Below, piece after piece: positions 1 through 9,657 of a stretch of DNA of 64,000 nucleotides. The DNA comes from NORP23 sp050302475 (GTDB lineage: Bacteria > Pseudomonadota > Alphaproteobacteria > Rhodobacterales > Rhodobacteraceae): contig JBNLBF010000001.1 in assembly GCA_050302475.1 (NCBI GenBank), forward strand, positions 1-64,000. Direction: 5' to 3'. The position numbers were made by a program, and so were the translations under genes. A model generated the notes under the pieces. The model was not told the origin of the DNA. It made no database searches and saw only the letters and a program-made list of their open reading frames with translations. Positions within the stretch are counted from its first letter, which is position 1; every line of letters starts with the position of its first letter.

Positions 1-652
1 GAACCACATGGCCGATCCCATCAACGAGACCGTTTTCAATGGCCTGCGGCCCGACCCAGATGTCACCGTTAAACAGGTTCTCGCCTTTCAGCTTGTCGCC
101 ACGGCGGGATGTGACCTGTTCCTTGAAATTCTCGTGAATGACCTTTTGCAAGGCACGAAGCTTTTCGACATCCTTGGGGTCTTCTTCCTGAAAGCTGTCG
201 AGCATCGATTTCTCTTCGCCCGCCGTATAGACGCGACGCTCGATCCCGTAGCGTTTGATCAGTTCCTGAAAACCGAAGCTGGCGGAGATAACACCGATAG
301 ACCCGACAATCGAATTCTTGTCGACGTAGATTTCATCACCTGCCGTCGCCAGCCAATAGCCACCGGACGCGGCAACGTCCTCACAGAACGCATAGACCTT
401 GATATTCTTTTCCGCCGCCAATCGGCGGATGCGGGCGGCGATCAGCGCGGATTGGGTGGGCGAACCACCGGGGGAATTGATCACGATGGCGACGGCCTTG
501 GCCTTTTTGCGAAAGGCTTTTTCGATCAACGGGGCCATGGAGGCGTCGGAAAGCCCCTGCCCGGATAGGCGTCCGCCACCTCCGATCACGCCAGCAAGGC
601 GGATCACCGGAACGGTTGGTTTGGACTTAAAAATCTTGGCTAATTTTCTCAT
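1..652 (-). CDS. S49 family peptidase (SohB/SppA-like), 3' end outside the window
   Basis: Serine protease of family S49, expected to cut signal peptides or membrane protein remnants at the inner membrane. The ATG at 652 begins MRKLAKIF. The nucleophile is Ser96 in the VAASGGYW motif, and Lys148 (motif GEEKS) lies 52 residues later, the spacing seen for the Ser/Lys dyad of Bacillus SppA. The block VGSIGVI follows the serine. There is no long hydrophobic N-terminus, so it resembles short SohB-type forms more than E. coli SppA. About 217 residues are visible and the C-terminus is cut by the window edge. The family call is solid; the exact subfamily is not. Confidence 0.88.
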   Translation of the reverse strand, partial: MRKLAKIFKSKPTVPVIRLAGVIGGGGRLSGQGLSDASMAPLIEKAFRKKAKAVAIVINSPGGSPTQSALIAARIRRLAAEKNIKVYAFCEDVAASGGYWLATAGDEIYVDKNSIVGSIGVISASFGFQELIKRYGIERRVYTAGEEKSMLDSFQEEDPKDVEKLRALQKVIHENFKEQVTSRRGDKLKGENLFNGDIWVGPQAIENGLVDGIGHVV

Positions 653-784
653 GCGCTCACATGTATGGTGGCGCGCGCGCGGACACAAGCGGGGCGTATG
701 CAAATCTAACGCTCCGTCACATATTTACCGCGCCTTGACGCCACGGCTGGTGCGGGCAGTATGACGGCAAAGACGGAGGGAGCA

Positions 785-1900
785 ATGACACCACTGAACG
801 GGCTAAAAGTGCTGGAGCTGGCGCGGGTGCTGGCAGGACCATGGGCGGGTCAGACGCTGGCCGATCTGGGCGCGACCGTGATCAAGGTGGAATCCCCCGA
901 AGGCGACGAGACGCGGACATGGGGGAAGCCCGTCGATGGCACCGCCCCCTATTTCCATTCTTGCAATCGGGGCAAGCATTCGATTGCGCTTGATTTCCGG
1001 GACGCCGAGGATCTGGCGTTGGTGCGGCAGTTGGCGGCAGACGCGGACGTGGTGATTGAAAATTTCAAGGTCGGCGGGCTGAAGAAATTCGGCTTGGATT
1101 ATGCGACGCTGTCGGCGGACAATCCGGGGCTTGTCTATTGTTCGGTAACGGGGTTTGGGCAGGACGGTCCCTATGCGCATCGCGCAGGTTATGATTTCAT
1201 CATTCAGGCCATGTCCGGAATCATGGATCTGACCGGCGATCCAAACGGTCCGCCGCAGAAAATGGGCGTGGCGTTTGCCGACATTTTCACCGGGCTTTAC
1301 GCGACGATCGGCATACAGGCAGCGCTGGCGGCGCGGGAGAAGACCGGCAAGGGTGACTTTATCGACATGGCGCTGCTGGACAGCCAGATCGGCGTGTTGG
1401 CTAATCAGGCGAGCAATTACCTGATGACAGGGGCGGAGCCGCGGCGGCTGGGGAACACCCATCCCTCCATCGTTCCCTATCAGGTTTTTATTAGCGCGGA
1501 CGCGCCGCTGGTGATTGCGTGCGGGAATGACGGTCAGTTTAGGGCGCTGTGTGGCTCGCTTGGGCTCAACCTCCACGACGACCCGCGTTTCACAACTAAC
1601 CCCGCCCGGCTAGAGAACCGCGAGGCCCTGACCGACCTGCTTCAGGCGGAGCTGTCACAGCGCGCGCGCGCCGACATTCTTACCCTGATGGAAAGCGCCG
1701 GAGTCCCCGCCGGCCCGATCAATTCTGTGAAAGAAGCCTTTACCGATCCGCAGGTCCTGTATAGAGGATTAACGATAAACCAAAGCGTCCGGAATCCAAT
1801 CCGGTTTGCGGAAAACGACCTCGCGGCCTACCGGAAACCGCCGCGTTTGAACGAGAACGAAAAGGACATCAGGGATCATTTATGGAATATAGACGACTAG
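785..1900 (+). CDS. CoA-transferase family III (CaiB/BaiF-type)
   Basis: Transfers CoA between organic acids through an aspartyl-CoA thioester. The 371-residue protein opens with the family-typical region LARVLAGPWAGQ, and the expected catalytic Asp is about residue 166 in ADIFTGLYA, matching Asp169 of formyl-CoA transferase and CaiB. An upstream ATG at 761 is possible, but the ATG at 785 has GGAGG at a proper distance and starts where the family starts. The next gene begins inside its last codons (19-bp overlap), so the two are probably co-translated. The substrates cannot be told from sequence. Confidence 0.9.
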   Translation: MTPLNGLKVLELARVLAGPWAGQTLADLGATVIKVESPEGDETRTWGKPVDGTAPYFHSCNRGKHSIALDFRDAEDLALVRQLAADADVVIENFKVGGLKKFGLDYATLSADNPGLVYCSVTGFGQDGPYAHRAGYDFIIQAMSGIMDLTGDPNGPPQKMGVAFADIFTGLYATIGIQAALAAREKTGKGDFIDMALLDSQIGVLANQASNYLMTGAEPRRLGNTHPSIVPYQVFISADAPLVIACGNDGQFRALCGSLGLNLHDDPRFTTNPARLENREALTDLLQAELSQRARADILTLMESAGVPAGPINSVKEAFTDPQVLYRGLTINQSVRNPIRFAENDLAAYRKPPRLNENEKDIRDHLWNIDD

Positions 1901-2934
1901 GCCGCACCGACGTCATGGTCAGCGAATTGTGCCTTGGCACGATGACCTGGGGAACACAAAACACCGAAGCTGAAGGCCACGCCCAAATCGACATGTCGCT
2001 GGATCATGGCGTGAATTTCATCGACACGGCGGAGGTCTATCCAACCACCCCACAATCGCTGGAAAAGCAAGGCACGACCGAGGCGATCCTCGGCTCATGG
2101 CTCGGCGCGAACAAAGCGAAGCGCGGCGATGTGGTTATTGCGACCAAGATCGCCGGGAAAGGCGCGATGAATGTCAAAGGCCGGCGCGGTCGTCCGATTT
2201 CCCCGGAAACCATTCGCGAAGCGCTGGACACGAGCCTCAAGCGGCTGCAGACGGATTATGTCGATCTGTACCAGTTCCACTGGCCGAACCGCGGCGCGTA
2301 CCATTTCCGCGCCATGTGGGACTATGCACCCAAGGGCGAGGATATCGAGGGTGTACGCGACAATATGCGGGAATGCCTGCTGACCATGGACGACCTGATC
2401 AAGGAAGGTAAAGTCCGCCATTTCGGGACCTCCAACGAAACCGTCTGGGGCATCATGAATTACCTGCGTCTGGCGGAGGATGAGGGCCTGCCCCGCATGG
2501 TCTCTGTCCAGAACGAATATTCGCTGCTGGCGCGGTATTACGACACAGACATGGCCGAGATGACCATGTATGAAAATGTCGGCTTGCTGGCCTATTCTCC
2601 CATCGCATGCGGATTGCTGAGTGGGAAATACCGTGGCGGGGCAACGCCGGAAGGGTCGCGCAAGTCGATAAATGAAAATCTGGCCGGGCGTATCACCGAA
2701 TGGTCGTTGGCAGCGGTCGAAGGTTATGCTGGAATCGCCGAAAAACACGGGCTGGATTTCACGCAAATGTCGCTGGGCTGGACGTTAACGCGCCCATTCC
2801 TTACGTCTTCGATCTTTGGTGCGACGACGCTGAAGCAGTTGGAAACCGTGCTTGGGGCGGCGGATGTAAAACTGTCGGACGACGTATTGGCGGACATTCA
2901 AAAAGTTCGCCGTGCTTATCCGATGCCAATGTAA
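1882..2934 (+). CDS. aldo/keto reductase, Tas-like
   Basis: NADPH-dependent oxidoreductase with a (beta/alpha)8 barrel. The 350-residue protein shows the full AKR catalytic set: Asp48 and Tyr53 in FIDTAEVY, Lys89 in ATKIAGK and His133 in QFHWPNR. Length and the LGRTD...LGTMTWG start match the E. coli Tas type. It overlaps the upstream CoA-transferase by 19 bp and has AGGG a few bases before its ATG, so it is the second gene of a two-gene unit. The physiological substrate is unknown; the pairing suggests catabolism of an organic acid or its aldehyde (inference). Confidence 0.9.
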   Translation: MEYRRLGRTDVMVSELCLGTMTWGTQNTEAEGHAQIDMSLDHGVNFIDTAEVYPTTPQSLEKQGTTEAILGSWLGANKAKRGDVVIATKIAGKGAMNVKGRRGRPISPETIREALDTSLKRLQTDYVDLYQFHWPNRGAYHFRAMWDYAPKGEDIEGVRDNMRECLLTMDDLIKEGKVRHFGTSNETVWGIMNYLRLAEDEGLPRMVSVQNEYSLLARYYDTDMAEMTMYENVGLLAYSPIACGLLSGKYRGGATPEGSRKSINENLAGRITEWSLAAVEGYAGIAEKHGLDFTQMSLGWTLTRPFLTSSIFGATTLKQLETVLGAADVKLSDDVLADIQKVRRAYPMPM

Positions 2935-3005
2935 CCGCTCAAATTCCAGGGACACAGCCGGGCGGAGGCATTCTCATCAGTTCCAATCGGCTGCCCGACA
3001 CATTT

Positions 3006-3026
3006 GGTGGGTGCTTTGCACCCGCC
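3006..3026. terminator. hairpin between convergent genes
   Basis: A 9-bp stem (GGTGGGTGC / GCACCCGCC, one G-T wobble) with a TTT loop sits in the 96-bp gap between the aldo/keto reductase and recN stop codons. Neither side has a T run, so it may only stabilise 3' ends or act with Rho. Confidence 0.35.
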
Positions 3027-3030
3027 ATAC

Positions 3031-4680
3031 CTACCCTTTCAGCAAAACCTCTGCCGCCGAACGGGCCTCGTCGGTGATCGTATCCCCTGCCAGCATCCGG
3101 GCGATTTCGTCGGTGCGTTCATCTGCTGATAAGGGCGAAACTTTCGTTGTGGTCACACCCTTCGCCACCGCTTTCGCAACCTTCCAATGGTGATCACCGC
3201 GCGCGGCAACCTGCGGAGAGTGGGTGACAACCAGCACCTGCCCTCCATCTGCCAGACCTGACAACCGGCGGCCCACAGCATCCGCCGTTGCCCCGCCGAC
3301 GCCTCGGTCGATCTCATCAAAAATCATCGTCAACCCGTCGGTGCGCGAGGTCAGGCACACCTTTAACGCCAACAGGAACCGCGACAGTTCCCCACCTGAG
3401 GCGATCTTGTTAATCGGTCCCGCCGGTGCACCTGGGTTGGTGGCAACAGTAAAGGCGACCGCGTCCACGCCGTCTGGACCGGGATCTGCTGGTGTGACCT
3501 CAGTGGTAAAGGTCGCGGCTTCCATTTTCAGGGGCGGGAGTTCCTTCGCCATTGCCTTGTCCAGTCGCGCCGCTGCCTTTTTGCGCATATCCGACAGCTT
3601 ACCTGCCGTCGCATCATAGGTTGCCTGTCGGGCTTTCACATCAGCCTCCAACGCCGCAATATGATCCGCGCCCGTGTCGATTTTTTCCAAGGCCGCCCGC
3701 AGTTCATCCGCCTTCGCTGCCAAATCGTCAGGTTGTACATGATGCTTTCGCGCCAGCGCGCGGATGGCAAACAGACGTTCTTCAACCTGTTCCAGTTCCA
3801 ACGGGTTGAAATCGAGTGCCGCCAGCGTGTCCTCTACCCCGCGCTGCGCATCGGCGAGTTCGTTGAGCGCCCGGCTAAGCGCGGCGAGCGGTTCTTCCAA
3901 TCGCCCCTCAGCCTTGTCAGACGCACCCTCCAGCCAACGGATGGCATCGGACATAGCGCCCTCCGCCCCATCCATCGAAATGGCCTGCCCGGCCTTGGCA
4001 ATATCTTCGCGGATACGCTCCGCGGCCTGCATCAGGCGTCGTCTTGTATCGAGTACCTCATCCTCCCCAGCTTCAGGGGCGAGCGTGTCCAGTTCGGTAA
4101 CGGAATGGCGCAGGAAATCGGCGTCCTTGGCCGCGGCCTCCAGCTCAGCACGAGCAGCCTCTAGCGCCTTTCGGGCATCTGCCAGATCGCGCCACGCTTT
4201 GCGCGTGTCAGCCAACGTGCCTTCGGTCCCGGCGAACGCATCAAGCAACGCCCGGTGACCACGCACATCCAGAAGCCCTTTGTCGTCGTGCTGACCATGA
4301 ATTTCGACCAGAACATCGGACAATTGGCGCAGGATCTCGCCCGAACAGGCGCGATCATTGACAAACGCCCGCTTTCGTCCATCGGGACTGTTGACGCGGC
4401 GCAGGATCAGCGTGTCGTCGTCGGCCAGACCTGCTTCGGACAGGACCGCATGGGCGGGATGATCTGGCGTTAGGGAAAATTCTGCCGTGACCTCGCCCGC
4501 ATCTGCGCCGGTTCGTACAATGTCGGCCTTGCCACGCCAGCCCAGCACAAAACCCAGCGAATCCAGCAGGATCGACTTCCCTGCTCCGGTCTCGCCGGTC
4601 AGCACGTTCAGCCCTTGTTGAAATTCCAGATCAAGCTGGTCGATCAGCAGAATATTACGGATGGTAAGTGCATGAAGCAC
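3031..4680 (-). CDS. recN: DNA repair protein RecN
   Basis: SMC-like ATPase acting early in double-strand break repair. The 549-residue protein has Walker A GETGAGKS at 29-36, a long coiled-coil middle rich in Ala, Glu and Leu, and the C-terminal ATPase half with SGGELSR at 428-434 and Walker B MIFDE at 452-456. The start is GTG at 4680, preceded by GGAGG six bases upstream. It is the last gene of the minus-strand block that begins at mraZ, directly after bamD, an order common in Rhodobacterales. Length is normal for the family. Confidence 0.96.
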   Translation of the reverse strand: MLHALTIRNILLIDQLDLEFQQGLNVLTGETGAGKSILLDSLGFVLGWRGKADIVRTGADAGEVTAEFSLTPDHPAHAVLSEAGLADDDTLILRRVNSPDGRKRAFVNDRACSGEILRQLSDVLVEIHGQHDDKGLLDVRGHRALLDAFAGTEGTLADTRKAWRDLADARKALEAARAELEAAAKDADFLRHSVTELDTLAPEAGEDEVLDTRRRLMQAAERIREDIAKAGQAISMDGAEGAMSDAIRWLEGASDKAEGRLEEPLAALSRALNELADAQRGVEDTLAALDFNPLELEQVEERLFAIRALARKHHVQPDDLAAKADELRAALEKIDTGADHIAALEADVKARQATYDATAGKLSDMRKKAAARLDKAMAKELPPLKMEAATFTTEVTPADPGPDGVDAVAFTVATNPGAPAGPINKIASGGELSRFLLALKVCLTSRTDGLTMIFDEIDRGVGGATADAVGRRLSGLADGGQVLVVTHSPQVAARGDHHWKVAKAVAKGVTTTKVSPLSADERTDEIARMLAGDTITDEARSAAEVLLKG

Positions 4681-4695
4681 CGGCAGCCTCCGATC

Positions 4696-5454
4696 CTACC
4701 CCCGCGACATGAGCCGCGTGGCATCGGCGAACCAGACACTGTCGGGATAACGCTCGCTCAGCATCTGGAAGGCAACCTGCGCCTCACCAATCAGACCAAG
4801 CGACAAGTATCCTTCGATCAGACGATAAATCGCTTCGGGTGTCTGCGGCGTTTCGCCGTAATCATCGACAACAACCCGGAATCTTTCCACTGCCGCCACA
4901 TAATGGCCGCGCCGCAGATAATACCGCCCGATATCCATTTCTTTGCCAGCCAGCTGGTTTAGGGCAATTCCAAACTTCTCTTCTGCGAGGCTGGCATATT
5001 CGGACCCGGGATACGTGTTGATCAGTTCGCTAAACACTTGCAACGCACGGAAAGTGTTGGACTGGTCCCGTTCCACATCAATGATTTGGTCATAAAAGGA
5101 CAGACCGACCAGATACATGGCGAGAGGCGCTTCCGCCGTGGTGGGGTAATAATCCAGATAGCGCAGTGCCGCCGCCCGGCTCTCGGCCCAGAGCGATTCT
5201 TCGCGATAGGCTTTCGCGGCCTCCAGCAACGCGAACTTGGCTTCGACGGAATAAGGGTGAAGGCGTTCGACCTCGTTATAGTATTGCGCGGCTTCTTCGT
5301 ATCGCCCGCGATCAATCTCTTCCTGTGCAATCGCCATGATCTGCTGAGGGGGCGTGCCCTCGTTGACGGTTTTAACCGATCCGCCGGAGCAACCTGCCAG
5401 CAATGCCGCAGATATCAGAACCAGACCCCGCATACCGTTGAATGTGCCCGCCAT
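4696..5454 (-). CDS. bamD: outer membrane assembly lipoprotein BamD
   Basis: Lipoprotein of the BAM complex that inserts beta-barrel proteins into the outer membrane. The N-terminus has a signal peptide with lipobox LLAGC (Cys about residue 22), followed by helical TPR repeats through the rest of the protein (for example PYSVEAKFALLEAAKAY and YPTTAEAPLAMYLVG). I chose the ATG at 5454 because GAGGA lies just before it; an ATG at 5487 would add 11 residues and has no ribosome site. The resulting 252 residues fit the family. It lies between lpxC and recN, so envelope-assembly genes continue from the dcw cluster. Confidence 0.93.
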   Translation of the reverse strand: MAGTFNGMRGLVLISAALLAGCSGGSVKTVNEGTPPQQIMAIAQEEIDRGRYEEAAQYYNEVERLHPYSVEAKFALLEAAKAYREESLWAESRAAALRYLDYYPTTAEAPLAMYLVGLSFYDQIIDVERDQSNTFRALQVFSELINTYPGSEYASLAEEKFGIALNQLAGKEMDIGRYYLRRGHYVAAVERFRVVVDDYGETPQTPEAIYRLIEGYLSLGLIGEAQVAFQMLSERYPDSVWFADATRLMSRG

Positions 5455-5565
5455 ACTATTCCTCAATTCTTCGCGGAGTCCCCGCAAGCCCCATGATTGC
5501 TAGCTGATTACCACAGGATTTTGAAGGGAAAAAGGAGTCTTGTCGCGGGAAATGTCCCAACGCCC

Positions 5566-6486
5566 TCAGATCGCGAGGTCGAGGTCCGCCACAGTGACAC
5601 CAACACCCGGCAGTTTTGCCGCATGTCGGCTGTCTGCTTCGACGATTTCGAACGCATCCGGGGTGGCAAACAGCTTGCGCAGCAACAGGTTTGTTACGCG
5701 ATGACCGGCCCGCACACCGCGATAGCGGCCAATGATCGGCATCCCTACAAGCGCGAGATCTCCCAGCGCGTCCAGCATTTTGTGGCGCACACATTCATCA
5801 TCATGGCGGAACCCGTCGCTGTTCAGCACCGTGTCACCATCCACAACGATCGCATTGTCGAGCGACCCGCCTAGGGCGAGACCATGGGACTGCATGAAAT
5901 CCACATCTGCTTTGCGACAGAAAGTCCGGCAATCGGCAAGTTCCCGCACGAAGCTGCCGTTTTTCATATTCAGAGTGTGCTGTTGGGTGCCAATCACAGC
6001 ATCCGGAAAGTTGATCGCGAAGTCGATTTCGAAATCATCCGACGGCGAGATTTCCGCGAAAGCATCCGCATCGGAAACAGACACCGGCTTCAGGATACGC
6101 AGCACCTTCACAGTGGTTTCAAGATTCTGAACACCAACCGCAAGGATTTCCTTCACAAAACGGCGCGAAGATCCGTCAAGGATCGGAACCTCCGGTGCAT
6201 CCAATTCAACGACAGCGTTATGAACACCACAGCCTGCGAATGCCGCCATCAGATGTTCAATGGTGGAAACGCTGACCCCATCGGCATTGCCGATGCGGGT
6301 GCAGAGCTGCGTATCATTGACCAGATTATATTTTGCCGGAATGCGGTTATCGCCGGATTTAACGTCTGTGCGCACAAACGCGATCCCGTGATCGGCCTCT
6401 GCCGGTAGGACCGACAGCCGAACAGGGCGCCCGGAATGTAATCCGGTGCCCACAAGGGAGAAGCTTTTCTCAAGTGTCGTTTGCAC
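5566..6486 (-). CDS. lpxC: UDP-3-O-acyl-N-acetylglucosamine deacetylase
   Basis: Zinc enzyme for the committed step of lipid A synthesis. Zinc ligands are visible at His78 (with Glu77, motif STIEHLM), His235 and Asp239 (ECVRHKMLD), and the catalytic His262 is in AGHRVTNLL, each offset by one to three residues from E. coli. The 306-residue protein starts at GTG 6486 with AGG seven bases upstream. A promoter-like TTGAGG-17 bp-TAGTTA lies in front, and the ftsZ terminator lies between it and ftsZ, so lpxC is probably transcribed on its own. Confidence 0.96.
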   Translation of the reverse strand: MQTTLEKSFSLVGTGLHSGRPVRLSVLPAEADHGIAFVRTDVKSGDNRIPAKYNLVNDTQLCTRIGNADGVSVSTIEHLMAAFAGCGVHNAVVELDAPEVPILDGSSRRFVKEILAVGVQNLETTVKVLRILKPVSVSDADAFAEISPSDDFEIDFAINFPDAVIGTQQHTLNMKNGSFVRELADCRTFCRKADVDFMQSHGLALGGSLDNAIVVDGDTVLNSDGFRHDDECVRHKMLDALGDLALVGMPIIGRYRGVRAGHRVTNLLLRKLFATPDAFEIVEADSRHAAKLPGVGVTVADLDLAI

Positions 6487-6519
6487 GTGTTAACCTGCGT
6501 TTTTTTATTTGTTACCCGC

Positions 6520-6548
6520 TAACTAGGCGTGCGGGTTCAAAACCTCAA
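6520..6548 (-). promoter_or_regulatory. probable lpxC promoter
   Basis: Reading on the minus strand, TTGAGG (6548-6543), a 17-bp spacer and TAGTTA (6525-6520) make a sigma-70-like promoter that would start transcription about 25-30 bases before the lpxC GTG. It lies downstream of the ftsZ terminator, which fits independent lpxC transcription. Confidence 0.5.
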
Positions 6549-6597
6549 CTCAATCTTTGTGACGTTTTGCAACATCTTCACATATTCGCCGACAGAA

Positions 6598-6628
6598 TCA
6601 AAAAGGGCACCGGAAACCGGTGCCCTTT
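6598..6628 (-). terminator. intrinsic terminator after ftsZ
   Basis: A perfect 12-bp stem (AAAGGGCACCGG / CCGGTGCCCTTT, loop AAA) lies 23 bases past the ftsZ stop codon. Read on the minus strand it is followed by T-rich sequence, so it should end the dcw transcript before lpxC. The symmetric A/T flanks could make it work both ways. Confidence 0.8.
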
Positions 6629-6650
6629 ATCACATTACCTTCAGGTTACC

Positions 6651-8147
6651 CTAGTTCGCCTGACGGCGTAAAAAGGCAGGGATTTCAACACGTTCCTGTT
6701 CGTCATCCTCATATTCTTCCTGATCTGCGACAGGGGGATGGCTGATCAGCGGCTGACGTCGCGGCATCGGCTTATCCGAGTGGCCTGTCATCTTGTTGAT
6801 CAGGTTGTTGATGGCGAAACGACCGTGCGGTTCGTCCTTTGCCCCCTGGATCGGCTCTTCGTCCTCGTCCTCACGCGGGCCGGGTTCTTTGTTTACGGCG
6901 GTGCGCAGGCGGGCCAGCGCCTCGGGCGAGGGATCACCCGTGCGGGCCACAGAAACAGGCGCGGCGGCCGGTTGCGGTGTGGCTTCGGCAGCAGGTTCAT
7001 CGAACAGGCTGCCGGTTTCCGCTACGACCGGTTCCGGCGCAGGCTCGGGCGCAACCTCGGGTTCCGGGGTCACAACTTCAGCCGCGGCCTGAGCGGCAAC
7101 GGGGCGTCCAAGATTCATAATGTTCGGCTTGCGCGGTTCGGACATTTTCCGGCGCTCAACATGATCAGGCATCTGAGCCTCGTTCGCGTCGATACCGGTG
7201 GCAACGACGGACACACGCATCACACCTTCCATCGACGGATCGAGGGTCGAGCCAACGATGATATTGGCGTCACCATCAACTTCCTCGCGGATACGGTTGG
7301 CGGCTTCGTCCAGTTCGAACAGTGTCATATCATGGCTGCCGGTGATGTTGATCAGAACACCACGCGCGCCATTTAGGCTGATTTCGTCCAGAAGCGGGTT
7401 GGCGATCGCTTTTTCCGCGGCTTCGATAGCGCGGTTCTCGCCGGATGCCTCGCCGGTGCCCATCATAGCTTTGCCCATCTCGTCCATCACCGCACGCACG
7501 TCAGCGAAGTCGAGGTTGATCAAGCCCGGGCGCACCATCAGGTCCGTCACACCTTTGACACCCTGATAAAGGACATCATCAGCCATCGCGAAGGCTTCGG
7601 TAAAGGTTGTGTTTTCATTCGCCAGACGGAACAGGTTCTGGTTCGGAATGATGATCAGCGTATCGACCATCTTCTGCAACGTTTCAATGCCGCTTTCCGC
7701 CAGTTTCATCCGCTTGGAGCCTTCGAACTGGAACGGCTTTGTGACTACGCCGACGGTCAGAACGCCCAGCTCCCGCGCGGCCTGCGCGATGATTGGTGCA
7801 GCACCTGTTCCCGTGCCCCCGCCCATTCCGGCGGTGATAAAGCACATGTGCGAGCCAGCCAGCTGGTCCACAATCTGTTCGATATTCTCTTCGGCTGCGG
7901 CAGCGCCAATTTCAGGACGCGCCCCTGCACCCAACCCTTCGGTCACCCGTGCGCCAAGCTGAAGTTTCGTTGATGCCTGATTTTGCTGAAGCGCTTGCGC
8001 GTCGGTGTTCGCCACCACAAAATCCGCACCCTCCAGTTCCTTGGCAATCATATTATTGACGGCGTTACCACCCGCGCCGCCGACACCAAATACAGTAATA
8101 CGCGGCCGTAGATCTGGTTGCTCCGGCATGCTGAGATTCAAAGCCAT
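6651..8147 (-). CDS. ftsZ: cell division protein FtsZ
   Basis: Tubulin-like GTPase that forms the Z-ring. The GTP-binding motif GGGTGTG is at 109-115, with GVGGAGGNAV at 21-30. The 498 residues exceed E. coli FtsZ (383) because of a long Pro/Ala/Glu-rich linker (about 345-470), usual in alphaproteobacteria, ending in the C-terminal peptide EIPAFLRRQAN that binds FtsA and other partners. A 169-bp gap separates it from ftsA, room for its own promoter, and a strong terminator follows. Confidence 0.98.
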   Translation of the reverse strand: MALNLSMPEQPDLRPRITVFGVGGAGGNAVNNMIAKELEGADFVVANTDAQALQQNQASTKLQLGARVTEGLGAGARPEIGAAAAEENIEQIVDQLAGSHMCFITAGMGGGTGTGAAPIIAQAARELGVLTVGVVTKPFQFEGSKRMKLAESGIETLQKMVDTLIIIPNQNLFRLANENTTFTEAFAMADDVLYQGVKGVTDLMVRPGLINLDFADVRAVMDEMGKAMMGTGEASGENRAIEAAEKAIANPLLDEISLNGARGVLINITGSHDMTLFELDEAANRIREEVDGDANIIVGSTLDPSMEGVMRVSVVATGIDANEAQMPDHVERRKMSEPRKPNIMNLGRPVAAQAAAEVVTPEPEVAPEPAPEPVVAETGSLFDEPAAEATPQPAAAPVSVARTGDPSPEALARLRTAVNKEPGPREDEDEEPIQGAKDEPHGRFAINNLINKMTGHSDKPMPRRQPLISHPPVADQEEYEDDEQERVEIPAFLRRQAN

Positions 8148-8316
8148 TTTAATGTCCGCCTGTTTTATGTGCCCGATTTTCCGGACTTTTTTGATAAACT
8201 GCTGCGCAATAGACTAACCACAAAAACACGCTACGTCACGTATTTTTTGGGTTTTACCCCACAAAATCCGGTAGTTGGTAGCAAAATCTGGTGGATTTCG
8301 GCAGGATGCCGCCAAA

Positions 8317-9657
8317 TCACCAGTTGTCTTTGAACCAACGTACCGTTCTGCGCAATTTTCTTGCGCCAATTCTGTCGCTCGGCATTTCGTAATCCCAGCA
8401 CTCGTCGCGGGGATGGCTGGCATGCAATGCAAGCCCCACAGCGGCGGCGAAACCCGACCCGGTCGCGGCCTGCGGCAGGCCCATAACGCGCAACGGTCGC
8501 CCGATCCGGCAACGGCGGCCGAGGATGCGCGCCGCCATCTCATCAAGGCCAAGGATCTGGCTAGACCCGCCCGTCAGCACAATCTGCTGGCTGGGCAGAT
8601 AGTCAAAGCCGGAGGCATCAAGACGATCCCGCACCTCCTCAAGAATTTCTTCGACGCGCGGGCGGATTACCCCTATCAGTTCTGAGCGCGTCACGTGGCG
8701 ACGGTTATCCTCCCACTGGCTCATCGGGTTCGGGACCTCGATCAGTTCGCGATCATCAGATGAGGTCGCGATGACCCCGCCATGTAATGTCTTGATCCGC
8801 TCGGCAACGTCGCCTTCGATCTGAAGCGCCTGACGAATGTCACTGGTGATGTGATCACCGCCCAGACGCACCGCGTCGGCATAAATCATCTGTTTCTTGA
8901 TAAAGACCGAAATCCCCGTGGACCCTGCCCCCAAATCAATACACGCCGCCCCCAGTTCCTGTTCGTTTTCGACCAGGCTGGACACCCCGGCTGCGAAGCT
9001 GGAATGGGTAAGCGCCGCTACCTCCAGGTCACAACGTTTTATGCAGTTCAGTAGGTTATGAACGACCGTATCGCTGACCGTCAGCATGTGCATATCGAGC
9101 GCCAGTCGGTTACCGATCTGGCCGCGTGGATCCGACAGCCCTGCCTGATTGTCGAGCTTATAGCTGACCGGCATCGCATGAAGCGGCTGACGTCCATGGC
9201 CATAAGGCGGGATATCGCAGGCAAACATGGCGTGACCGATGTCGCGCTCATGCACCTCGCCATTTTCAACGTTTACCTCGCCCGACAGGCCATAGGACCG
9301 TGGTCGGCCACCGGAAAACGCGACGATCACATCGTCCACACGCTGGCCCGACATTTTCTGCGCCCTCTGCACGGCAAGGCGGATGTCTTTTTCAACCGCG
9401 TCCATGTTGGTGATCTCACCAAAGCGTACACCGCGGGACCGTGTTGTGCCGACACCAACAACGCGGAAAGCGCCCATGGAGGGCACAGTCACAGACTCGT
9501 CATCGCCAGGCTCGTTGATCAGGTTGGGTGCGAATTGCAGGATCAGACAGGCGATTTTGGAGGTCCCGATATCCAGCACCCCAACCACGCCGCGTCGGAT
9601 CGCGGATTCACGGCGACGTCGCATTTCCCGTTGCATTTCAAAGAGATTGATACTCAT
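8317..9657 (-). CDS. ftsA: cell division protein FtsA
   Basis: Actin-like ATPase that ties FtsZ to the membrane. The actin-fold phosphate 1 motif is VLDIGTSKI (about 27-35), and a second phosphate motif CIDLGAGSTGI lies near residue 240. The C-terminus ends in a basic, Trp-containing helix (KLRRTVRWFKDNW) that fits the membrane-targeting amphipathic helix. The 446 residues are typical for Rhodobacterales. Its ATG overlaps the ftsQ stop (ATGA), which implies translational coupling. Confidence 0.97.
   Translation of the reverse strand: MSINLFEMQREMRRRRESAIRRGVVGVLDIGTSKIACLILQFAPNLINEPGDDESVTVPSMGAFRVVGVGTTRSRGVRFGEITNMDAVEKDIRLAVQRAQKMSGQRVDDVIVAFSGGRPRSYGLSGEVNVENGEVHERDIGHAMFACDIPPYGHGRQPLHAMPVSYKLDNQAGLSDPRGQIGNRLALDMHMLTVSDTVVHNLLNCIKRCDLEVAALTHSSFAAGVSSLVENEQELGAACIDLGAGSTGISVFIKKQMIYADAVRLGGDHITSDIRQALQIEGDVAERIKTLHGGVIATSSDDRELIEVPNPMSQWEDNRRHVTRSELIGVIRPRVEEILEEVRDRLDASGFDYLPSQQIVLTGGSSQILGLDEMAARILGRRCRIGRPLRVMGLPQAATGSGFAAAVGLALHASHPRDECWDYEMPSDRIGARKLRRTVRWFKDNW

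Noticed and set aside
803..1576. 257-residue frame antisense to the CoA-transferase
   Set aside because: No ribosome site and no family match; it mirrors a well-supported gene in high-GC DNA.
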